From positions 1 through 7,878 of the forward strand of contig JAHWJO010000199.1 in the NCBI GenBank assembly GCA_019348365.1: DNA of 7,878 nucleotides, given 5' to 3'. Each line of letters opens with the position of its first letter. Within the stretch, counting starts at the first letter, position 1. Under the pieces are notes generated by a model. That model was not told where the DNA came from and searched no databases. It saw only the letters and a program-made list of their open reading frames with translations. Shown here piece after piece: positions 1 to 4,229 of this stretch. A program made the translations under genes and the position numbers. Origin of the DNA: Armatimonadota bacterium (lineage in GTDB: Bacteria; Armatimonadota; DTGP01; JAHWJO01).

Positions 1-161
1 CCCGGATCGAGCGGTTGGACAGACGAGCTGAAACCTGACCGGCGCGGGGGAGCGCGGAGCAGTCGGCGGTGGTCGCGCGAACCCTCCAGGAGGAGGGGAT
101 ACAATCAGATTGAAGTCAAAAGTAAGCAGCCGAAACGGGTGTAGGCGTTTTTACTTATTTG
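1..161. other. Left-edge non-coding stretch, no supported gene
   Basis: No convincing gene is visible here. Short plus-strand frames open at the left edge stop at 31, 38 and 144, and none gives a recognisable protein tail. A small hairpin (CCCTCC at 82-87, GGAGGG at 92-97, loop of 4) lies in the stretch but has no following T-run, so it is not a clear terminator. A TACAAT hexamer at 100-105 resembles a -10 box but has no good -35 partner. Confidence 0.4.
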
Positions 162-170
162 TGTTAGAAT
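162..170 (+). promoter_or_regulatory. Extended -10 promoter of the cold-shock gene
   Basis: TG at 162-163 followed by T and TAGAAT at 165-170 matches the extended -10 pattern (TGn then a hexamer 5/6 identical to TATAAT). The -35 region at about 142-147 is poor (TAGGCG), which is tolerated when the extended -10 is present. Transcription would start near 177, giving a leader of about 110 nt before the csp start. Long leaders of this kind are typical of cold-shock genes. Confidence 0.5.
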
Positions 171-181
171 AGGGTATCGAA

Positions 182-198
182 CCGGGGATTGGCCCCGG
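182..198 (+). promoter_or_regulatory. 5'-proximal stem-loop in the csp leader
   Basis: CCGGGG (182-187) and CCCCGG (193-198) form a perfect 6-bp GC-only stem with a 5-nt loop. It would begin about 5 nt after the predicted transcription start. A stable hairpin at the extreme 5' end usually protects an mRNA from 5'-end-dependent decay; a role as a temperature-responsive element is possible but is inference. Confidence 0.4.
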
Positions 199-287
199 CG
201 ATGACATCAAGCGACAGATTTGAGCACCAGGTGATACGTAGCCACGGCCACTCCACCTCAACTTAAACTGAACACTTGAGGAAGGAT

Positions 288-506
288 ATGCCTACGATGG
301 CTACCTCAACCGGAACCGTGAAATGGTTCAACGAAGACAAGGGCTTCGGCTTTATTGCCAACGATGACGGAAGCGGCGACCTGTTCGTCCACTTCTCCAA
401 CATCATGGGCAACGGCTTCAAGACCCTGCGTGAAGGCGAGCCGGTTTCGTTCGAAGCCGCCGAAGGCCGCAAAGGCCCCGAGGCGACGAACGTTCAGCCC
501 CGCTAA
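288..506 (+). CDS. csp: Cold-shock domain protein (CspA family)
   Basis: This is a small single-domain nucleic-acid chaperone of the CspA family, which binds single-stranded RNA and DNA in the cytoplasm and melts RNA structure. The 72-residue product has the family length (about 65-72). It contains VKWFN at 11-15, the RNP1 motif KGFGFI at 18-23 and the RNP2 motif LFVHFSNI at 32-39, with the aromatic residues expected on the binding face (W13, F20, F22, F33, H35, F36). The frame extends up to a TTG at 276, but that codon sits beside the ribosome binding site (GAGGAAGG, 278-285). The ATG at 288 is chosen for spacing. The ATG at 297 would give MATSTGTVKWF, close to many family members, and is a real alternative. 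The gene has its own promoter, a leader and a terminator, so it is monocistronic. Whether it is cold-induced cannot be told from sequence. Confidence 0.95.
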   Translation: MPTMATSTGTVKWFNEDKGFGFIANDDGSGDLFVHFSNIMGNGFKTLREGEPVSFEAAEGRKGPEATNVQPR

Positions 507-530
507 TCGCTGAGATTATTCGTATCTCGG

Positions 531-564
531 ATCCCCACTTCTTTTTTAGGAGTGGGGATTTTTT
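531..564 (+). terminator. Intrinsic terminator of the csp gene
   Basis: ATCCCCACT (531-539) pairs with AGTGGGGAT (551-559), and the stem extends inward through 540-542/548-550 with one G-T pair. A run of six T closes it (559-564). It begins 24 nt after the csp stop. There is no T-run on the opposite strand, so it should act only on plus-strand transcription. Confidence 0.9.
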
Positions 565-614
565 CGTCACAACGGTATCCTCAACAGAAACTAACAGTGA
601 ACGGAATGACTTCA

Positions 615-1361
615 TCAGCTGTTCTCCGGTTCGGGAGGTCTCTTGTCGAATACATCCCCAGACCAGTCATGATAGAAGTTCCGCAGAGTGAAATCTATCA
701 TGACTGGTCCAGTCGCTTCATCTTTGGAGTGGCCACGAAGCTCCCATAGCCCCCCATCATCCGATCCCATCGGTCCTGTGACCGTCCAGTGTGGGAGAAC
801 TCTTTGACCTAGACATAAAGCGGAGAAGACGGCCTCACGCACGTCCTGAGTGTCGATCCGAGTAGTAAAGCCGATCTCGAATAACGAATTGTCCTTGAAG
901 TAGCGTTCGCACAGGCGCAACACTATCTTTGTCCTCAGCGTCTCCTCCATTCGCTTAAGAAACTTCTCCGCTTTCTCCTTGCGGTTTGCACGTAGGAATA
1001 CGACCCAGTCCATCTCGAAATGGGGCAACTTTAAGGTCGTGTGCTTCCCCTGCCGGACGACCTCGGAGTTGATAAACTCAGGGCTCTGACTCGACCAGTA
1101 GATGTAGCCCTCAGAAGTGAAAACAACGACATTCCATGCCTCCACTTTTTGGGCTTTTTGAACGGCTTCAACAGGCGAGCCTATGCCATCGATAAAGGTC
1201 TGATAGGGGTGTCCGCGCCCCTCTTGCTTTGCAACATAAAAGGTCATACTTAAGCGTTCAGCCGTTTCTATGTCATCTTTTGGAATCTTCATACGAAACC
1301 GTCCATTCCCGGCAAGGAATCCCTCCTTACTTAGCGAACCTTTCGTTACAACCCCTGCCAC
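615..1361 (-). CDS. Hypothetical protein, low-GC orphan
   Basis: I do not recognise this 248-residue protein. It appears soluble: no signal peptide and no membrane segment. It is rich in charged and aromatic residues, with a basic, probably helical stretch near the middle (RANRKEKAEKFLKRMEETL). Its ending is proline-rich and acidic (RPPEPENS). Two sampled 60-base lines inside the gene are about 47-48% GC, against about 68% in a sampled line of secDF, so codon use differs sharply from its neighbours and recent transfer is plausible. The start is GTG at 1361, the first possible start after an in-frame TAA; an AAGGG lies 10 nt upstream. ATG codons further in (at MKIPKDD or MTFYVAK) are alternatives. 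The gene is convergent with csp and divergent from the NHL gene, so it stands alone. The intact 248-codon frame in AT-richer DNA argues that it is a real gene. Confidence 0.75.
   Translation of the reverse strand: MAGVVTKGSLSKEGFLAGNGRFRMKIPKDDIETAERLSMTFYVAKQEGRGHPYQTFIDGIGSPVEAVQKAQKVEAWNVVVFTSEGYIYWSSQSPEFINSEVVRQGKHTTLKLPHFEMDWVVFLRANRKEKAEKFLKRMEETLRTKIVLRLCERYFKDNSLFEIGFTTRIDTQDVREAVFSALCLGQRVLPHWTVTGPMGSDDGGLWELRGHSKDEATGPVMIDFTLRNFYHDWSGDVFDKRPPEPENS
661..709. repeat. Perfect 16-bp inverted repeat with 17-nt spacer
   Basis: GACCAGTCATGATAGA at 661-676 is the exact reverse complement of 694-709. The spacer is 677-693. The right arm also nests in a smaller palindrome (GACTGG-T-CCAGTC, 702-714). 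The whole element lies inside the 3' coding part of the minus-strand hypothetical gene, about 44 bp before its stop. No T-run follows on either strand, so it is not a standard terminator. Confidence 0.9.
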
Positions 1362-1364
1362 CCA

Positions 1365-1391
1365 TAGACTTCCCTTGTCTTATGAGATAAT
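1365..1391 (+). promoter_or_regulatory. Candidate promoter for the NHL-dockerin pair
   Basis: TG (1383-1384), A, then GATAAT (1386-1391) forms an extended -10 that is 5/6 identical to the consensus hexamer. A partial -35 (TAGACT, 1365-1370) lies 15 bp upstream, which is short. Transcription would begin near 1398, about 100 nt before the NHL start. The -35 lies only 4 bp beyond the GTG start of the divergent hypothetical gene. Confidence 0.4.
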
Positions 1392-1496
1392 CCGGTGGCT
1401 ACATGGAAGAGAATTAAGGCAGATGAGGAACGGCGCGAGATTCCTTCCCTCTTTCAGTTTCTCGGTTTCCACAAGGATCCTTTCAGGAGAAAAACG

Positions 1497-3071
1497 ATGT
1501 TCGAGCACAGGCAAAACACCGGCCCCAAGCAGTGGAGCCGAATGGCAGCGGGACTCCTGCTTTTCGCAGGCGTCCTGTCGCACCCGGCTTCCGCCCAGGA
1601 TACACAGCCGATCCTCACCACGGTGGCGGGAAACGGCGGAGCGGGAAACGGCGGCGACGGCGGCAAAGCAACGGACGCATCAACAGGTCTTCCCATAGGA
1701 CTGAAAATTGACCGGTACGGGAATCTTTACATCTCCAATATCGAAAGTCATCGGATTCGGAGAGTCTCCCCCAGCGGCATTATTTCGGCCCTTCAGGTTA
1801 CCCCTGCGGGTTTCAGCTTCAACCAGCCGTATGACATCGATATTGATGCAGAGGGAAATCTTTATGTGGCGGACTCCCTCCATCATCGCATTGTAAAGAT
1901 CGATCCGACAGGCGCTGCCACGATCATTGCCGGAATCTCCAATTCAGCAGGACTCTCGGGCGACGGAGGTCCGGCAACATCGGCGCAATTGAACGGCCCT
2001 GTTGCCCTGGCTCTCGGCCCGAACGGGGTGATCTACATCTCCGATTATCGCAATAACCGTATCCGCAAGCTGACTCCCAGCGGCAACGGCTACACGATCT
2101 CCGCCGTCGCGGGGGCCGGGCCCGGCAACCCTCCCAACGGGGGTTATTTCGGCGACGGAGGCCCCGCCACCCAGGCGCACTTGAACGGCCCCCACGGTTT
2201 GGCCGTGGACCGCGCCGGGAACCTGATCTTTGTGGACCATTTCAATAATCGAATCCGCATGATCACGCCGGAGGGAAACATCACCACCCTCGCCGGAACC
2301 GGCTCCACGACCAGCTCCGGGGATGGGGGACCAGCCTCCAGCGCCGGAATCCATGGGCCGTCGGACGTGGTGCTGGATGCCGCCGGAAACCTCTACATCG
2401 CGGAATACGCCGCCCATAAGATCCGGAAGGTAGCCCGGAACGGCACGATCTCGACCGTGACGGGCACCGGCGAAGCAGGATCTGCCGTATCGGGCGCTGC
2501 CGCGAGCGGAGCGAAGATCCATAGCCCTCACCATGTAGAGATCGACGAGCAGGGCAACCTCTACTTCACCGATTACGGTAACAACCTCGTCCGCAAGGTC
2601 TCGAACGCCGTCGTCGTCACGCCGGGTCTGCGGATCAGCAAGATCGGCGGGTTCGACGTGCCGGTCTACACCGTCGGCTCGGCCACGGCGGCGGACATCA
2701 GCCTCCCCGTCGGCACCGACCCCAGCAGCGTCCCCGTGGAAGTGACGGGCGCGGGCATCAGCGACGGCGTGAGCGTGCAGCTCCTGAAGAACGGCGCAGA
2801 CGCGGGATCGGCTCCCCTCTCCGCAGGCAAAGCGACGTTCACCACCGCTCTCTCGTTGAATAGCATCACCGTCCTTCAGGCCAAAGCGACGGTCACGCTG
2901 ACTGCTTCCGCCCGCCAGGCGCTCCCGAAGGTGAAGGGGCATGAGCTCGTCAAGATGGAGCTGACTGCCTCGCTGGGAGGGCCATCCGCCATCCGGTACC
3001 TCAGCAAAGAGGGGAAAGGCTACACCCTGGCCGAACTCCAGGCCCTGGCCACTCCGGCAAGAAGGAGCTAG
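1497..3071 (+). CDS. Secreted NHL-repeat six-bladed beta-propeller protein
   Basis: A 524-residue exported protein. A signal peptide has a basic start, a hydrophobic core at about 16-27 and an A-S-A cleavage site after residue 33. Six NHL blades follow at about 68-94, 113-139, 169-196, 234-260, 290-316 and 345-370, each built on xxID..GNLYxxD..NNRIRKxxPxG. The loops between blades repeat a GDGGPA(T/S) motif. Six blades would close one complete propeller. NHL propellers usually act as protein- or ligand-binding scaffolds and some are lyases; no catalytic residues can be assigned here. Residues 371-524 form a separate C-terminal region rich in V, T and A, probably a beta-sandwich, that I cannot name. 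The ATG at 1497 is chosen because AGGAG (1485-1489) sits 7 nt upstream; the frame extends to a GTG at 1395 but that extension lacks these signals. It is followed 3 nt later by the dockerin gene. Confidence 0.9.
   Translation: MFEHRQNTGPKQWSRMAAGLLLFAGVLSHPASAQDTQPILTTVAGNGGAGNGGDGGKATDASTGLPIGLKIDRYGNLYISNIESHRIRRVSPSGIISALQVTPAGFSFNQPYDIDIDAEGNLYVADSLHHRIVKIDPTGAATIIAGISNSAGLSGDGGPATSAQLNGPVALALGPNGVIYISDYRNNRIRKLTPSGNGYTISAVAGAGPGNPPNGGYFGDGGPATQAHLNGPHGLAVDRAGNLIFVDHFNNRIRMITPEGNITTLAGTGSTTSSGDGGPASSAGIHGPSDVVLDAAGNLYIAEYAAHKIRKVARNGTISTVTGTGEAGSAVSGAAASGAKIHSPHHVEIDEQGNLYFTDYGNNLVRKVSNAVVVTPGLRISKIGGFDVPVYTVGSATAADISLPVGTDPSSVPVEVTGAGISDGVSVQLLKNGADAGSAPLSAGKATFTTALSLNSITVLQAKATVTLTASARQALPKVKGHELVKMELTASLGGPSAIRYLSKEGKGYTLAELQALATPARRS
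3062..3067 (+). promoter_or_regulatory. Ribosome binding site inside the end of the NHL gene
   Basis: AAGGAG lies in the last two sense codons of the NHL gene, just before its TAG (3069-3071), and 7 nt before the ATG at 3075. Ribosomes ending the first gene are placed to start the second, so translation is probably coupled. Confidence 0.75.
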
Positions 3072-3074
3072 GCC

Positions 3075-3587
3075 ATGCGCCCCTACTCTAACCACAAAGT
3101 CTGCGTGCCGCCGTCTTCAGGGGAGGTCCACCGTCAGCCCCTCCCCCTCCGTGCCGTGCTGATCTCCGGGCTTGCCGTTGCTTTCTTCCTGGGAAGGGTG
3201 GACGATGTGAGGGCGGAAGACATCCCGGTTAACACCCGGCCCGTGAGCGTGAGAATCACTCCCCCGGAAACGGCTTCCCGCGCGATCCAAACCCGACCGG
3301 TCAGCGTGCAGATCCTCCAGCCCCGGCCCAACGTGCTGATGGAATCCCGGAGCGTGAGCATCCAGGTCGGCGTACCCCGCTACGGCGATCTCGACTTCAA
3401 TGAAGCCGTCAACGTCCAGGATGCGATCATCAATCTGCAAATTGCCGTCAAGATCGTTTCGCCCACGGTCATGCAAAAGCTGGTCGGCGATGTGGACCTC
3501 AACAACGAGGTCAACGTCGTAGACGTCATCAAGATCCTGCGCGTCTCCGTCGAGCTCGATCCGCCGTTCCCCGACTTCCCCAAGTGA
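3075..3587 (+). CDS. Secreted dockerin type I domain protein
   Basis: A 170-residue exported protein. The hydrophobic segment is at 27-40, with likely cleavage after R-A at 47; the stretch before it (1-26) is unusually long for a signal peptide. Residues about 52-101 carry three short repeats: TRPVSVRI, TRPVSVQI and SRSVSIQV, about 18-19 residues apart. The C-terminal half is a dockerin type I domain with two F-hand calcium loops, at 105-116 (D105, D107, N109, N113, D116) and 139-150 (D139, D141, N143, N147, D150). Each loop is followed by a hydrophobic helix (AIINLQIAVKI; VIKILRVSVEL). Dockerins bind cohesin domains and anchor proteins into extracellular or cell-surface assemblies. No cohesin is recognisable in this window, so the partner is unknown. 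There is no catalytic domain. Tight spacing behind the NHL gene suggests that the two products work together outside the cell. Confidence 0.85.
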   Translation: MRPYSNHKVCVPPSSGEVHRQPLPLRAVLISGLAVAFFLGRVDDVRAEDIPVNTRPVSVRITPPETASRAIQTRPVSVQILQPRPNVLMESRSVSIQVGVPRYGDLDFNEAVNVQDAIINLQIAVKIVSPTVMQKLVGDVDLNNEVNVVDVIKILRVSVELDPPFPDFPK

Positions 3588-3611
3588 GCTGAACAGAAAC
3601 TCCTGAAAAAC

Positions 3612-3648
3612 AAAAGGCCCCCTGTCCAATCGGATGGGGGCCTTTTTT
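3612..3648. terminator. Bidirectional intrinsic terminator
   Basis: AAAAGGCCCCC (3612-3622) pairs with GGGGGCCTTTT (3636-3646), an 11-bp stem around a 13-nt loop, with a T-run to 3648 on the plus strand. On the minus strand the same stem is followed by TTTTGTTTTT. It sits between the convergent ends of the dockerin gene (3587) and the membrane-protein gene (3694), so it can serve both. Confidence 0.92.
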
Positions 3649-3693
3649 AGCTTTAACCGAAACCGTTGATTAACGTTCGAGAGGGTGGACAGG

Positions 3694-4059
3694 TCATCGG
3701 TAAAGCCGTTCCGTCGGGCGCGGCGAAACGGGAGAGGATCCCACCTGGGTCGTGTCGTTCCGTTTCTGAGCCACGTACCACCCCAGGATCACCGCCCCCA
3801 CCATGCACGGATAGATCGTCCACATCAACGGCCCGATCCACGAGAGCGGCATCCGGGCGAACATCCGCAGGTACACCGTGTACATCAGCAGCAGGAGAAA
3901 GAAGAAACCCAGCCCCATCGTAACGACGCTGAGGGCGTAGCGTCCCAGCTCCTCCAGCCGTCCCGCCACGTAACCCGCGATGACGCCGCTCCCCAGGCTG
4001 AACAGGACGAAGGAGAAGATGCTGAGGCTCAGCTGTGATTGATCCATCCAGGCTTCCAT
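3694..4059 (-). CDS. Small three-helix integral membrane protein, unknown function
   Basis: A 121-residue protein that I cannot assign to a named family. Three hydrophobic segments are visible at about 11-33, 42-64 and 74-97. The first contains glycines (GSGVIAGYVAG), and short charged loops follow the first two. The last 24 residues form a polar, basic tail (QKRNDTTQ... RLYR), probably cytoplasmic by the positive-inside rule. No catalytic or metal-binding motif is seen. The start at 4059 has AGGAG about 14 nt upstream, which is long; the in-frame ATG at 4047 (MDQSQLS), with GGAAG 5 nt upstream, is an alternative start. The gene has its own candidate promoter and lies downstream of the secDF terminator, so it is probably not an obligate part of a secDF operon. 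Confidence 0.75.
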   Translation of the reverse strand: MEAWMDQSQLSLSIFSFVLFSLGSGVIAGYVAGRLEELGRYALSVVTMGLGFFFLLLLMYTVYLRMFARMPLSWIGPLMWTIYPCMVGAVILGWYVAQKRNDTTQVGSSPVSPRPTERLYR

Positions 4060-4113
4060 GGGTTTCGGTTTTACTCCTCTCGTTGCGCTCCGATCAGTGA
4101 ACCACCATGAAGA

Positions 4114-4141
4114 AAGATACCCCGTCCCCCTGTCCGTGCAA
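4114..4141 (-). promoter_or_regulatory. Candidate promoter of the small membrane-protein gene
   Basis: Reading the minus strand, TTGCAC (4141-4136) and TATCTT (4119-4114) are separated by 16 bp. They match the consensus at 3/6 and 4/6 positions. Transcription would begin near 4107, about 48 nt before the start codon. The match is weak; position between the secDF terminator and the gene is the main support. Confidence 0.3.
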
Positions 4142-4154
4142 CAATATTGTTACA
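4137..4154. repeat. 18-bp near-perfect palindrome, possible operator
   Basis: The core AACAATATTGTT (4140-4151) is a perfect 12-bp palindrome. Symmetry extends to 18 bp (4137-4154) with a single mismatched pair. It overlaps the candidate -35 of the membrane-protein gene and abuts the secDF terminator. It could be a repressor site; I cannot match it to a named regulator. Confidence 0.45.
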
Positions 4155-4159
4155 AACGC

Positions 4160-4189
4160 AAAAAAGGCTGCGACGTGAGAGTCGCAGCC
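4160..4189 (-). terminator. Intrinsic terminator of secDF
   Basis: On the minus strand, GGCTGCGAC and GTCGCAGCC (arms at 4181-4189 and 4166-4174) form a perfect 9-bp stem with a 6-nt loop, followed by six T (4165-4160). It lies about 40 nt past the secDF stop codon. The plus strand has only four T after the stem, so the minus direction is the main one. Confidence 0.92.
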
Positions 4190-4229
4190 CTTTTCCACTT
4201 CTATCGTGCGGGTTCCTTCCCTGAGAGGG

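Noticed and set aside
1..38. Possible C-terminal end of a gene entering from the left (RIERLDRRAET then stop)
   Set aside because: Eleven codons are too few to judge, and two other frames are also open for similar or greater length.
100..105. TACAAT as a second csp promoter
   Set aside because: No acceptable -35 hexamer at the right distance; the extended -10 at 162-170 is better placed.
276..287. TTG start at 276 for the cold-shock gene
   Set aside because: It lies next to the ribosome binding site and would extend the protein beyond the usual family N-terminus.
1395..1496. GTG start at 1395 for the NHL gene
   Set aside because: It would place 34 charged residues before the signal peptide and overlaps the likely promoter start; ATG at 1497 has an ideal ribosome binding site.
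1944..3095. 383-codon open frame on the minus strand across the NHL gene
   Set aside because: It is antisense to a strongly supported NHL-repeat gene, is rich in Arg, Gly and Ala as expected for a GC-rich shadow frame, and shows no domain.
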